DNA of 64,000 bases from Clitopilus passeckerianus (Eukaryota; Basidiomycota; Agaricomycetes; Agaricales; Entolomataceae), in the NCBI GenBank assembly GCA_944990035.1, contig CALYLX010000008.1, positions 62,001-126,000 of the forward strand, in the 5' to 3' direction. The translations under genes and the position numbers were made by a program. Positions 34,473 to 46,205 of this stretch are shown here, piece by piece (the first letter of the stretch is position 1; each line of letters starts with the position of its first letter). A model generated the notes under the pieces. The model was not told the DNA's origin, ran no database searches, and saw only the letters and a program-made list of their open reading frames with translations.

Positions 34473-35269
34473 CTTTTGTCACTTCCATACATGAGCTCAT
34501 GGGGGGAGCTCTTGGTCGAAGGGGGAAAGATATCGGGCGACCCAATGTGTTTTCTCGTGTACGACCGAGGACTATAAGAACGGCTCTCATACAACGACCG
34601 TTTTCAAATATTCGATTGCTGCGCCATCCCCTTGTGCACAATCACCACCTTCCTTTGTACAGAGAGCCAATGAATGTTGAAACTGGTGGGAAATGATTAT
34701 TAGAGGAAAATAATACTCTTGTTACCTCCAAACCATCCCCTCGAAAAGGAAGACCTCATCTAGAATGTAGGGTTCAACTCCAACCTTTGGTTTGATCATG
34801 GAATGCATAGAAAACCCTACCGATCTTTCGAGCTTCGTCTGACTTTTTCAATATCATAGATTTGCCTGTGGTTCCACCTTATATACCGCCTCAGTATGAT
34901 ATCTGGCTATAATGAAGCTCTACGGTAAGTCTATGTAAGATATCTGACGCAGGACAAGCAGCACAAACCCACCGAATTCTGTGTTCGATCTCGGAGTTCA
35001 CCGGAGTAGCGTTGCCTATTGTTTGGCCTGCCGGCAAGGGTCAGCCGTTCAAGGTGCGGCCAATAGGCTTGCATCCGGCATTTTCAATCAAGCGGGGATT
35101 CAATAGTCCCCCATTCTCCCGCAACATCCGTCCTCACTCTAGGATCTGGGTAATTCGCGAACGTTGGTTTCAGAACAGAGCGTGGTGTATTGCAGCGTAT
35201 CCTAGAGGTCTGGTAGGATTTTAAATTCTAAGTTTTCGGGTACTACCGAATTAATGTCGCCGTCCCCGT

Positions 35270-35480
35270 CCCTGGTGCTACGCACTATAATGCGCTCGTC
35301 AGGGCACTATCCCGCTAATAGGGATTCCGGATTACCGGAAATTAGAAGCGCCATTATAATAGGCTCAGCAAGCAGATTGGTATGATAATATGTATTTGAC
35401 GTAGCTACACATTTGAGATGCATTATAATTCCCTAAAGTTGCTGCAGATACTATAACACCTTTTTCCAGTAGTTACTGGG
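35270..35480. repeat. ATTATAAT-type motif cluster 3
   Basis: GCACTATAATGCG, GCCATTATAATAGG, GCATTATAATTCC and ATACTATAACACC recur in about 200 bp. A palindromic TTCCGGATTACCGGAA lies between them. Confidence 0.4.
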
Positions 35481-35739
35481 ATACATTACAACGTCACTAC
35501 ACGTACTGTTGTCTGCTAATATGTTACCCTCAGCTCAACGCTTAGAAGGCCCGAGACAAGAGACGATAGTCACGCGAGAATAAACGTATGACGACAAGGA
35601 TGTTAATAATGTTAATACGTGCGCCACCCTCGGGTATATACTTTGACGTGAGAATCGATCATAGAATTATCAATTTGGAGTCGAGGCAGAACAAACGAAA
35701 CTTTCATTTACTTGAAGGATTACTCCGTAAAGTGGTCAA

Positions 35740-37482
35740 TTACATATACCAATTGCACAGGCGTAGCCAAATTTCCTTTTCCTGTGCCACCGCAAGCACT
35801 ACATCCCGCTCATCCGATCCAATGTCAGTCTCGATAATTATGCTGCTCCATCCTGTACTTTGTAGAGCACGGATAATATCCTCTGCAGTCCATTTTGTCT
35901 TGTGGCTATCGACCCTTGAACATGAGCGGATCTCCAAGCGACAGCATCCATGTGCGTACGAATTAAATTCGGATGGCGATGGTGTTTTACAACGAGGTTT
36001 GCGAGCAATGACAGCTGGCGTAACAAGATCGTCGCTCACTCGGAGGTCTTTGAGGTTGACCATGTGTGGCATGAGCATGTCAAGAACCTTTTGGCCTTCG
36101 AGTTTGCGAGTAATCATCTTGTTCGACGGCGAGGATGAGCGCCGGTCGGTCTCAACCTTGAGCATTTCGAGAGGGAAGCGAACGGCAAACAAGATATTGA
36201 ATAGGTCAGTCTCAGTTAGCCCTGTGACACCCTTAAGTGTGAGGTTACGGAGGGTATGCGTCGAGGAGGATAGGAGATGGATAAGCTGATGGCCGGTGTA
36301 TGACCCATACCGGAGTGATAGATCACGTAGGGAGAATGATGGCGGCTGGTAGCGGCAGGGAAATGGTTGTTGTACAAGGGGTGGTGCGGAGTCAATGGGA
36401 TCGGATCCAATATCGGTGCAGCATGAGTCCTTAGCGTTGAGGTCCCAGCGCCCATAGAAGTTAACCGATAAAGATTCCAGCGACACCCAGCCGCATATAA
36501 CAGAATTCAGGACAGAAAAGATGTTTGAATCTGTTCCTATCTCCCTAAAATGTTGACCCTGCTCCAAGACACATTTTGTGACTCTCGTTAGGTTAGCCAG
36601 TGTATTTTCGAGTGGATAGAGGAGGTTATAGGACATCCCGATTTCAGTTATTGATGATGCCGCCATCTGAAGAATAGCCGAGTATGCATTGTTGGTTTGC
36701 GTGTAGGGATTCACGTATTCCCACCAGATAGGCTTCTTCCTAGACAAATAGAACCAGCCATGCGAGGGGTCTTCGTGTTCGAAATACACATGCGTGAGCG
36801 TGAACCGAAATTCGGGCTGCATGTAGAGAGCGTATGCCAGACGTTCAGGCGAGGTGATTGGGTTTTGGGGCCCGATCGTGGAATAGAGGATCTGAAGGAT
36901 GGGTTTCCAGGATTTTTGTACAAGCGAATATCCTAGGAGAGATCTGTTGTTTGACCGTGCCGAGTAGCCGGACAGGTGTGGAGGGAAGGTATGGCGTGCA
37001 ATCGACAGGAGGACGCTGGTTGGGAGAGTATGGACGGGCATAGTGTTACAGCGACCGTATCTCGGCAGATTTGAAGTTGGAAATGGACGCGTCAATGCCG
37101 AGGCTGAGTGTGTTTTTGTGAGAACGGGGAGGATCCGAAAATTCATCCAGGGCAGGTTAGAGCCAACCCCACCACCGTCTCCATAATGAAGCCGACTCGT
37201 AGTTGTTAACAAGGTGGCGATGCTTGTATCGTCCTTGGACGAGAACACGTGAGAGTTTTCAAATAAAACCTGGAATTGAGAAATAGGCTCCCAAGCTGAC
37301 TGTGGGAGTTGAATGGCTGTTGCTGATAGGAACTCGATCTTGGGTAGTGGAGGCGGAGGTAGGATCATGCGACTAACGGGTATGGGCGTTTGTAGGCGCA
37401 CAGTGAGTAGCAATGGAATGAACGGTAGACTTCTGGCAGACACAGCCGTTGTTCTTCTAGAAGAAATGAGCTCCATTGTCAT
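35740..37482 (-). CDS. F-box protein with leucine-rich C-terminal region
   Basis: One uninterrupted frame of 580 residues. The F-box lies at about residues 150-200: LPTSVLLSIARHTFP followed by LLGYSLVQKSWKPILQILY, with the LV-KSW core. The more likely start is therefore the ATG at 37041-37039 (MPVHTLPTSV), giving about 433 residues; the longer frame would put 147 unusual residues before the F-box. Downstream leucine-spaced segments (LESLSVNFYG, LRDLSLRYGSYTG, LRNLTLKGVTGL, LEMLKVETD, LKDLRVSDDLV) look like degenerate LRRs. The expected role is substrate recognition for an SCF ubiquitin ligase. It is not closely related to G1-G3. Confidence 0.65.
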   Translation of the reverse strand: MTMELISSRRTTAVSARSLPFIPLLLTVRLQTPIPVSRMILPPPPLPKIEFLSATAIQLPQSAWEPISQFQVLFENSHVFSSKDDTSIATLLTTTSRLHYGDGGGVGSNLPWMNFRILPVLTKTHSASALTRPFPTSNLPRYGRCNTMPVHTLPTSVLLSIARHTFPPHLSGYSARSNNRSLLGYSLVQKSWKPILQILYSTIGPQNPITSPERLAYALYMQPEFRFTLTHVYFEHEDPSHGWFYLSRKKPIWWEYVNPYTQTNNAYSAILQMAASSITEIGMSYNLLYPLENTLANLTRVTKCVLEQGQHFREIGTDSNIFSVLNSVICGWVSLESLSVNFYGRWDLNAKDSCCTDIGSDPIDSAPPLVQQPFPCRYQPPSFSLRDLSLRYGSYTGHQLIHLLSSSTHTLRNLTLKGVTGLTETDLFNILFAVRFPLEMLKVETDRRSSSPSNKMITRKLEGQKVLDMLMPHMVNLKDLRVSDDLVTPAVIARKPRCKTPSPSEFNSYAHGCCRLEIRSCSRVDSHKTKWTAEDIIRALQSTGWSSIIIETDIGSDERDVVLAVAQEKEIWLRLCNWYM

Positions 37483-37590
37483 AAAGAGCGGGTGAGCTAT
37501 GAAAAGGAACCCACATACCGTACATCAAGATAACGCGATAATCGCCGAGATTCATCTTGGTTTGAGATCATCTGCCTCAGCCACCTAATA

Positions 37591-37836
37591 TCAGAGCTGC
37601 GTTACTTCGGGGTATGTTTGAATACCTCTCACTATTCTCTCAAAGATTTCAGGATACAACTCTAACTTGTCCTTTGCTGCGACAATCACGATTCGAACAC
37701 CCGAGAAATACTTGTGCAGGCCGTGGTCAAATGTCACGGACAGCATGAATTGATGCTCGTGAAACCTTGCCGGCTGCTCCGAGGAAGAAGCAGAGTCGCT
37801 TTGAAAGACGCAGTATTGTGGGGTGAAAGACGCCAT
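37591..37836 (-). CDS. small hypothetical protein
   Basis: 81 residues starting MASFTPQYCVFQSDSASSS, with a well-behaved C-terminal part (HQFMLSVTFDHGLHKYFSGV, LELYPEIFERIVRGIQT). The frame stays open upstream to 38100 but includes unlikely sequence. It lies just upstream of the F-box gene on the same strand. No domain was recognised; it could be an exon of a larger gene. Confidence 0.35.
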   Translation of the reverse strand: MASFTPQYCVFQSDSASSSEQPARFHEHQFMLSVTFDHGLHKYFSGVRIVIVAAKDKLELYPEIFERIVRGIQTYPEVTQL

Positions 37837-38139
37837 GGTGGTCAGAGGTAGAGTATGGCTGTGATTTACACTGATTTTGAACAATTGTGTCGCCAGATCC
37901 TTACCCACTGATCCAGGATGATCGGATGGGAAGGCACAAAAGCGCACAGCAGCTTGCTCCCTCGTATGACGTGAACAATCTATGAGTGGTTGCGAGTTCG
38001 GCACCCAGCTTGGAATTCTCCGTTCTGCGTGTACCCTGCAATCAAAATTTCCTTGAGCACAGCCCAGAATTCTTGTCCATCGAGGAAGTAATTCGGCCAC
38101 CTGTGGCAGTGCCTACTCATAGGCACAACGTGGAGGGCC

Positions 38140-39300
38140 AACTCGGCATCGGATGGATTCATGTTGATTCCGATCCGTGGGAACCCAGCATGAGGGCTGT
38201 TTGATCTCGACCACCATGACCATTCTTGTCACCATCTCCTCGAAAACGCGTCAACACGATGTGACTCTGAGAAATTCCTTGAAGCCACGGCAAGATAACA
38301 CGTACGAAAGAGGTCACAGGCAGCAGCAACGCGAGAAAATGGAGAGAAGGGATGTTTTGGCGATAGTGGCAACTGCATGAGACGGGGTTCGTGTCATTTT
38401 GTCCAATCTGTTCTACCTATCTCAGGCTGACAGTAATGTAGCATCTAGTCGACAAATGCCACAACGTTTATCATTCTACCGGCGCCTACTACCTCAAGCA
38501 ACCTCTGTTCTTCGCCCAAGGCCCACACCAAAGTCCTCTCGATACCTCCCCCAGCTCCACTGCCAGAACCTCGTCAACCACGGAACTCTTCTTCGGAATG
38601 GAATCTACCTGGAACCAAACTAACCTTCCCTATGTCCTCGCTGGCCGGGTTCCACAAATTCTTCCTGCCCGACCTCGCATGGTGCGCGTATATCTCTCAG
38701 GCGCTGACTCGGCCCCTGACTGACCAAAGGTTCATCTAGGTTTGCGTCTCCTCAAGCGACATGCGGTCTACATCCTCAGACGGGAGAAGGAACCCGATGT
38801 GGCGTATGAACGCCAGGCTCCAAAGAATCGGCCCTGGCTGATATGATTATGATCCCGCTCGGTATGTCATCTTGACCTCCTCCTTGCTGTATGGCGACTG
38901 ATTCACGACTGGCTTCGTTCCAGTTATCACTACCACGACGACGGTTTAACCGAAAGCTATACCTAACCCATTGCTATTCGCTCAATGGCATGAGACGGCG
39001 CAGTAAAGTGGGAATGCCTCACGCACCCATCCACGACCAATGGAGTCTCCAGTTGGCCGACCACTCGTCTTTCCAGGCATCTCCTATACTCCCAGCACGA
39101 AGTCCGAACAAGTTTAGGTGGAAGCCGCGGGCTGGAGGATTCAAGTTGTCGTTTCTCTGTGGCCAACGGCGTAGGAGCTGTCATTCCTAACACGAACACG
39201 AATGGGAACGGTCCCGCTAGGTATGTGATGCTCTTCATTGTGGACTCCCTGATCAGGGCGTCTGACTCATTTCTCACCTAGCTTCCCGCCGGCGGTATAA
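38140..39300 (+). repeat. dispersed repeat R, copy R8
   Basis: The tag (CTCGGCATCGGATGGATTC, GATTCCGATCCGTGGGAA, CGACCACCATGACC) is followed by a long body. The words CTCGGTATGTCATCTTGAC and GAATGCCTCACGCA are shared with R7 and R9. Confidence 0.65.
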
Positions 39301-39709
39301 CTGTCCCTGCCCTTCGAACGACTTCACCTTCTATTCCTTCTCCTCCCGCCAGCTCCTGGGTATGGCAAGCCGATCAAGAAGCGATGAAGAGAGGATACTA
39401 GGCCGGGAGTACTGGGCGGGGCGTTGAAGCGCTATAACTTCCGAGCACGGTTGTTGGCGCTTAAGCTCTTTCCTGGCTTCGAAGGGTATGGGTATGTATA
39501 TCATATCCCCGTGTTCCACCTTGACTGACCGACTGTTCGTCCCCCCAGGATATCAACTAACCGCGATAGTTTTTGAAGCATGGGATCAGGGGGACCAATT
39601 GATGTCTCGACTCCTAGGGAGGTACATTCCCGGGAGCTACCCCCGACATGTTCGTGTTTGGGTTCGACTTTTGCAAGTTAACATGGTCTCGGAGTTAAAA
39701 TCGCCTTTC

Positions 39710-40119
39710 CTCTCGTACGATATGCCGATCTGTCAATACTGCACCATGATAATGATGACGCTCTCAATTTGCCCCACGCGATTCTCCCCTGCATATTTTC
39801 CAGAGTTTCCATTTCACGGACATCCTCAGAAATCCAAGATCAGTTATCTTCGCGAGTTGTTACCATTCGTATCATTTCTGATTCGCCCGATCCAATGCAA
39901 GCCATTGTTTTGTACCAGGTTTGGTGGAGGAATGAGGACTTACTATGGCTATCACTTAGGGATAGCAGGAAGGCCCTCCATGAGCTTCGGAGCACGACGT
40001 TGCAAGCCAGCTGCGGTGTCCTTCGTGTTACCAGCAAAAGAATTTATACCGTTGACAACTACATTCAAGGGGAGACGACCCCACATGGAGTAGATAAACC
40101 TGGTGTTGAAGACCATTGA
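39710..40119 (+). pseudogene. gene fragment duplicated at 41140-41500
   Basis: The frame gives ADLSILHHDND followed by DSPDPMQAIVLYQVWWRNED, LLWLSLRDSRKALHELRS and a conserved-looking end ETTPHGVDKPGVEDH. The second copy gives ADLSVLYCDNDNG and ETIPHGADKPGVEGH. I do not recognise the family. Both copies lack a proper start and are probably remnants. Confidence 0.4.
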
Positions 40120-40448
40120 GCCATCAGACGGTCGTATGAACTGAATCGCCATCTCAGGATCTACACACACCAAACGATAGTAAATCTAGGCGATCGCCGA
40201 GATTCACTTCCATCCTGAACACCGCGTTTGCTTTGTGGGCTGCCTCGTGGCACCTGGCGCATTTTGAAACGTGGGTTCACCCTCTTTGTTCTTACACCAC
40301 CAATAAACTCACGCAAGATTCAAGTCTCCCGCCAACGACGTCAACGAGTGACGTACTCGGTACCTGGACACTGTTAAATCGACACTCTTGTATCTTCAAC
40401 TTGTGCGCAATCAGCTCGCTCAGATTTTGTACTACATACACTGTTCAA

Positions 40449-41095
40449 ATGGCTATTACCGGCCTCCACGGAAATTTATTGATCGGCCAGAACGTCAACC
40501 TTGCTACTACTAATGTTCAGAGTGCGATCCCAAAGCCACGGATAATTGAAGCATTAAAAAAGTGTTTTGATAGGTCCTCCACTCCAGGGGCCTCTCACCG
40601 ATTCCCAGATCCGCGAACTTCATCGCCGTCTGGTTTGTATTTTGACTCTAGCTGTCCACCATTTATTAATGTCCCACCGTTTCTCATGCTCAGCTGAATG
40701 CAATTCGGCATAGCGACGTTGACCTCGCCAAACGGCTGCTCACGTTGAACCGTTTCGACCAGGATTCGGATGCTATAAACTATACAGACGCCGCTGACCG
40801 TAATAACACGGCTCTGCATATCGCCACGACCTCCAACGCTGGTGAAATACTCAAACTTTTGCTTGAGCGTCCGCTGATTGACGTGAACGCTTTAAACGAA
40901 GATCGCGACACCGCGCTCATCCTTGCCGCACGCCTAGGCCGCGACCCAATCGTAGCCCTCCTCATCCAAAGGCCAAGTACAAACGTGAATGCGAGGGGTG
41001 TACTAGTTCCACGGCTTCGGCGGGGATTCCGAATCCGGACAGACGTTAGCCGACCTGATTTCTCAGAAGAGGAGTGGTCGCATTCTGGGACTTGA
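40449..41095 (+). pseudogene. ankyrin-repeat gene with probable frameshift and truncation
   Basis: From the ATG (MAITGLHGNLLIGQNVNLAT) the frame reaches a run of six A at 40555-40560. One base fewer there puts the following QIRELHRRL in frame with the exon after a GTTTGT...CTCAG intron (40635-40693), which reads LNAIRHSDVDLAKRLLTLNR. Two ankyrin repeats follow: NNTALHIATTSNAGEILKLL and DTALILAARLGRDPIVALLI, each with the usual TALHxA-like core. The frame stops at 41095 after a short odd tail, much earlier than expected for an ankyrin protein. A longer gene seems to have been broken; the A-run could also be a sequencing error. Confidence 0.5.
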
Positions 41096-41139
41096 GACGG
41101 GTGTTCGTGTGTATGTATATACTCTCCTGTATACATAAA

Positions 41140-41500
41140 CCCGCCTTTTATTTCGTAAATAGTGCTGATCTGTCAGTACTGTATTGTGACAATGACAATG
41201 GCAATGATACGCTTTCAATTTTTCGTGCGATCCTCCCTTTGGCTCTAACGCCCTGCTTTGGAAAAAATTCAAGCCTGCTGCAGACGCAGAATACATCATC
41301 CGGTGACGAGCATTGCTTGGTTTGACTAAGATCACGCCAATTCGGGCTGGGGAATGATTTGGGATTCCTACTACCTGTGGATTAATTCAAGTTGCCAAAA
41401 AACAGCCCGGGCATCGTATTTGCATCCGGAGGAGACGATCCCACATGGAGCAGATAAACCAGGTGTTGAAGGTCATTAAGCCATCCAGCGGTTGTATGAT
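41140..41500 (+). repeat. second copy of the 39710-40180 fragment
   Basis: Shared phrases are GATCTGTCAGTACTG and CCCACATGGAGCAGATAAACC against GATCTGTCAATACTG and CCCACATGGAGTAGATAAACC. Confidence 0.5.
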
Positions 41501-42015
41501 TGACAGTGTCTGTCAATCAACACACCCTAGGAATGATTTCGCTCGACCGCTTCGTGGTCCACTTCGAAGATCACCTCGTTGAAAGTGGCTCAGATTCGGG
41601 GAGAGCGGGTTCGAGTCCCGTACATCCCCATCAAGATTGCGTGGAAATGTTTTTTTTTTCGGTCGCTCAGAGCAGATAGGGAATATTGATACTCGCTTGA
41701 ATTTCACCTCGAATGTCGTCTAAGCTTTCATGCATCTTGGCTGCTTGACCATCTTTTCGTCAAACGCCAAGTCTACCACTTTAAAACTCGATCCAAAAGA
41801 CGTTCAAAAGGTATTCAAAGTATTTGTATGTCACAGTGTCTAGGCAGAGAATCGAACCCCGGCCAGTTGGCTCTCGTTGCTGGGTCGCCTACGAATCACG
41901 ATGGGTTCACTATTTAGCGCTCTAGGAATTGACGTAGCCCGGGGGAGACGCCGACCAGCGCAAGGATAATCGATATCACCTCAATGCCTAGTCCGAGTCC
42001 ATACTCCTATACAAT
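41500..42015 (+). repeat. direct duplication D, copy 1 (with tRNA-like units)
   Basis: It matches 45500-46006 from the TTCGAAGATCACCTCGTTGA region to AGTCCATACTCCTATACAA. It contains tRNA-like units at 41562-41632 (plus; GCGGGTTCGAGTCCCG) and 41845-41930 (minus; GGGGTTCGATTC). Confidence 0.6.
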
Positions 42016-42057
42016 GGATGCGGTATGGAAAAAAGGGTCTTCACTCCAGATCTATAG

Positions 42058-42130
42058 AAGGGATCGAACCCACCCCGTTTCGTTCACATCTTCGAGCCTC
42101 GTAGGACAGGTCAACCCCTTGGTCAAGAGG
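42058..42130 (-). repeat. tRNA-like head next to repeat R9
   Basis: Minus-strand GGGTGGGTTCGATCCC B box and CTTGACCAAGGGG segment, about 110 bp before the R9 tag. Confidence 0.4.
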
Positions 42131-42214
42131 CTCATGTTTCTATTTTGCTAGAGAGAAATATAAGATGAGGTTTGATGCGATGGTAACTTGATTCCAGCTT
42201 CCAGCGAGAGACAC

Positions 42215-43430
42215 GACGGGCTCGGAATCGGATGAACTTGTGGTGATCCCGATCCGTGGGAATAGGACGATTGTTTGATCCTGACCACCACCTTGTCACC
42301 ATTTCCACGAAAACGCGTCTACACAACGCGACTTGGGTGAAATCCTCGAAACACACTGCGAGAGAAGGTGGATACAGAAGATCTACCAGGCTGTAACGCG
42401 AAAAAATTGGGAGAAGGGATGGATAGGTGATGACGTCAATTTGCAGAAGAGGTTGAGTTGAGGTTGGTGAATTTTGTTCAATCTACTCTATCTATCTCAC
42501 GCTGATGGCACATACAGTCGACCGAAGTTACTGCTTTGATTATCCTAGTCACACATCCGCCTTCCATTGCTACAGCTGGTGTCCTTCCTCTAAGAGCTGT
42601 ACGAAAAGGCGTCTCGGCACCTCCTTCAAGTTCAACTACGGGACTAGTCGACTATCCTTTGTAGCGACGCCTAACTGGGGGGGAAGAACATCCGTAACTC
42701 CCCCCTGGCTGAGCCTGACGAGTCCCTGCTTCATCGCTTCACAAGGTACGCCTATGTTTCACGCCGCCTTGTGCTCTGCCTGCCTGACCAAACGCCCAGC
42801 TACCTAGGCACATCTTCAAGCGACGCTGACGCCTGCTTGAATAAGGCAGGGTTTGCTGATAGGTACCAGGCCCTAAGAGGAAACGCAGACTCCTGACTGC
42901 TCGGTATATCTTCCTCCACGATAATATGGCGATTGTGTACTGACGCCTGGTCGGTTTCGTCCCCAGTTCCCAGTACAATATAAACAAATTCAACTCAAAG
43001 CTATACCTATCATCCGTCCTTCGTCCATACCGCCACAACATCGCTACCGCCCCCGTGTCCTTCGGGGGGTATACAAGAAATACTCTAAACACGTCTTCCA
43101 ACCCCCGAGCGAGAGAAGGATTCCTTAAAACCCAGTATGGCGGATAGTTGCTAAAGATCCAATTGACCCCGGACACCATTTGATGCAAGTACGCTTCTCC
43201 TGCTCGGTTCGTCACCTTGACTCCTTCCCCACTATCGTGGCGACTGACTCTCGTGTCGCCAGATACCAGCAGCAGCATCTCGTCTCAACGGATTCAACCC
43301 AGAGCAATATCTATCCTCCCTCGCTCAGCACCATGTCCCTCCTCGGTCGCGCAAGAACGCCTCCTGCATCCAGGAGGAGATTCAGCGTCCGGTCAATAGC
43401 TTAAGGGAATCCAATCATCCATACGTCGAG
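42215..43430 (+). repeat. dispersed repeat R, copy R9
   Basis: The tag (GGCTCGGAATCGGATGAACT, GATCCCGATCCGTGGGAATA, GACCACCACCTTG) is followed by about 1.1 kb of body. It ends with two related segments (42900 and 43200, both CTGCTCGGT-like), suggesting an internal duplication. Confidence 0.65.
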
Positions 43431-44030
43431 ATAGCGGGGGAGAGCTAGGCTACCGCAACGAATACCTAGTGGCGACGCTCTACGTGGTTGGGTATCTTTG
43501 GCTTAGGAGGTACGTATTGTCTAATCCATATCGCCATCCTGGATGCAGATGCTAATTTCTCGTATATCCCCCTTATCTTATATAGGTTTTAATTCCGAGT
43601 CGTCGCTCTCGATGGACTACCCCCCGGCTAGCACCACCGCCAGTACATGAGATCTGAGCGACATTAGTTTCGAGTGAGTACGTCAGCTTCTTCTCCGACT
43701 CGTTAGGGGGAGAGCTACATCTGCGAGTGCTAAATAATGAAAATTCAATGTACTCTTGAAGTTATATCGGGTTTGCATTATGATTCTCCTGATATAGGAC
43801 GGCACTGAACAATGACTACGTAGTTTGGTACCAGCCCGATCCAAGAGTTCTGGAGCCTTCAAAGAATGAACGTCCTTCCCTAAAGCGTCCACCCACGCCC
43901 AAGCATTCCGTGAGCGTCACCGAGTAGATCTATGTCATTCGGTCCTAACACGGATGAGTCTGGGTTTCAATGTCGATATTTTGGCCTCAACCTCCACGTG
44001 TGACTGCTATGAGTCACCTTTTGTCCAGCT

Positions 44031-44037
44031 TATAAAA
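44031..44037 (+). promoter_or_regulatory. TATA box of G2
   Basis: CAGCTTATAAAACGGGACGTC, here only partly conserved with G1 and G3, places the TATAAAA 56 bp before the ATG. Confidence 0.7.
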
Positions 44038-44092
44038 CGGGACGTCACTTTCTCCCATATCATCACCTTCTAAGCTACTCCTACGAACTCGC

Positions 44093-45408
44093 ATGGTCGA
44101 AATCCCAAATGAGATCCTCGAGTCTGTTATGGCTCTTGTCTGCTGTTCATGGCAAAAACCAGCCGACCCTTCGTTCCCGCGGTATAAACGACCAGTACAC
44201 GAGAAAGATGCCAAAACCACCCTTGGCTCCTGTCGACTCGTCTCAAAACGCTTCCTCGCGGCCACAAATATTTTCTACCCTCGATGCGTAACGCTCATCC
44301 TGTACTGGGATAAGGACGCGACCATCGATCCCAACACCTACCTTGGACGCCTCAATGAGTTGTTAGCTTCTCCATTTTCGACTATTGGGCACCTCCTTCA
44401 ATCCGCCAGGTTGACCCTGCTTACCGAGTACGAGGCTGTCGATGAAAACATAGCGAAGTTACTCTCCTACGTCGACGGACTACCAAATGTGAAGGAAATA
44501 TCCATTGAAGGCCTATATTGGACCGATACCTCCACAAAACTGTGGTCCCCTCGCATACAGAATTTGAAGACGAAGGTCACCTCGCTAAAGTGGTCAAATA
44601 CGTTCAGCTCTGCTGCTGGATTGATAGGCGCAACGGCAGCAGTAGCGCCTAAGCTTGACCGGTTTGAGATCCACAGGGGAGATCTGGCAGATAGAAAGAC
44701 CATTCCTTTGACGGGAGGTGAACATGGCAGCGAAATATTATCACAGGCGACTTACTTCGGCTTCTACGATGCGACAAGCCACGTCATTCCAGCCGTCTTT
44801 GAATCGGTAATCTGCATGGGAGGGAGGTTCAAAGATGTTTATCTCAAGTTTGAGGACTGCAATATGTATCCAGAGGAGTGGAGGAGTGTCGACAGACTTT
44901 TGAAGCAATGCGGGTCTCGTCTTGAACATCTCACGATTGATCTCGGTCACTCAGGACGTGCGTATTCCCACTTACCGTTACCAGCCTTGATTCTGATTCT
45001 ATCATCTCACACGCAATAGCCTTATCTCCAATCTCCCTCTTGGCGAATCATTCCATTCGCACTTTCAAGATAGTATTGACCTCGTTCAACGAATTGGCAC
45101 TGCCATCTGAGGCAGTCAGCATCATCTCTTCTGTCGGCTTCCTCGCTCTGACGGAGATTTCTATTGATATGACCATATGGTCCGATGGTTCGGTGGAGCG
45201 GCTCATGGTGATAGGCTTTGATTCGTTCGAGGAAGCGCTCGTGGAGAAGTTTGGGGCGTCGGAACTTCCAAATACTTTCGTCACGATCAGACCCCCTCAA
45301 GGAGGTCAGACGCATGAGGTAGGTCGGGATCTGGCTATGCAAATGCGGGAGCAGATGCCTGAGATGCTGAGAAGGGAGAAAGTGGAGATTCAGATAACGA
45401 CCGATTGA
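44093..45408 (+). CDS. F-box-like protein, paralogue G2
   Basis: Exons 44093-44957 and 45020-45408 with a 62-nt phase-1 intron give 417 residues. The F-box-like start is MVEIPNEILESVMALV, followed, after a 17-residue insertion absent from G1 and G3 (CCSWQKPADPSF onwards), by LGSCRLVSKRFLAA. The remainder aligns with G1 and G3: WSNTFSSAAGLIGATAAVAP, SRLEHLTIDLGHS, and the C-terminus MLRREKVEIQITTD. The insertion is 51 nt, in frame, and could also be an intron that I cannot place with good sites. It is followed by duplication D copy 2. A probable SCF adaptor of unknown target. Confidence 0.7.
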
Positions 45409-45499
45409 TACTTTGTTGCGTATCAAGCTTATCATGCATTCGGGACATGTACTCGACATTTTGAATAGTTGTATATAACTTGGGAAGACCTTGCGTGAC

Positions 45500-46006
45500 A
45501 GGCGACACCGTAGCAAGTCAAGGCGATCGCGGATGTTTGCTCCCTTTCTGAACACCACATTTGAATTGGACAGCCTCATGGCCCACTTCGAACACACCTA
45601 ATTGAACAGTGGTTCAGATTTGGGGAAAGCGGGTTCGAGCCGGAAAGGATTTTATTCGGTCGTTCGGAGTGGATAGAGAATATTGATACTCGATTGAACT
45701 TTACCTCAGAAGTCGTCTGAAACTTTCGAGTGTGTTGGCTGCCTGCACTTGGGAATCGAGTGGGTCAAATGGCACCAAGCCATAAGTTGACCATGTCAAA
45801 ACTCGACCAAAAGACGTTCAAAACAATGCCACAGCGTCCGCGCGGGGAATCGAACCCTGGCCAGTTGGCTCACGTTGCTGGGTCGCCTACGTGGGTTCAC
45901 CATTTAGCGCTGTAGGAACTGACATAGCCCAAGGGAAACGCCGAGCAGCTCAAGGATAATCAATATTACCTCAATGCTCAGTCCGAGTCCATACTCCTAT
46001 ACAATG
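45500..46006 (+). repeat. direct duplication D, copy 2 (with tRNA-like units)
   Basis: Direct copy of 41500-42015, here immediately downstream of G2. tRNA-like units lie at 45573-45640 (plus) and 45840-45915 (minus; AGGGTTCGATTCCCC). Confidence 0.6.
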
Positions 46007-46119
46007 GTATTCATCCTCAGAATCCCAAAGGCGAGTTAGCTCACTTCGATAAACTTTCACGCATCTCTTGTGGAGATGAAGGAAAAATTGCTAGGTTCGA
46101 ATCGGGCTACATACTTTTT

Positions 46120-46205
46120 ACGTTCCCGCTGGAACGTGTGCGTTCCCATACGTTCCCTTACGTTACCGTTCCAGTGGAACGTATGCGTTACATGCGTTAC
46201 CTGCG
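46120..46205. repeat. left array of element 2
   Basis: About nine CGTTCC, GGAACG or CGTTAC units in 85 bp, in both orientations. Confidence 0.65.

Noticed and set aside
35740..37482. Use of the full 580-residue frame as the certain protein
   Set aside because: The F-box begins just after an internal ATG at 37041; the upstream 147 residues may be untranslated, so the start is left open.
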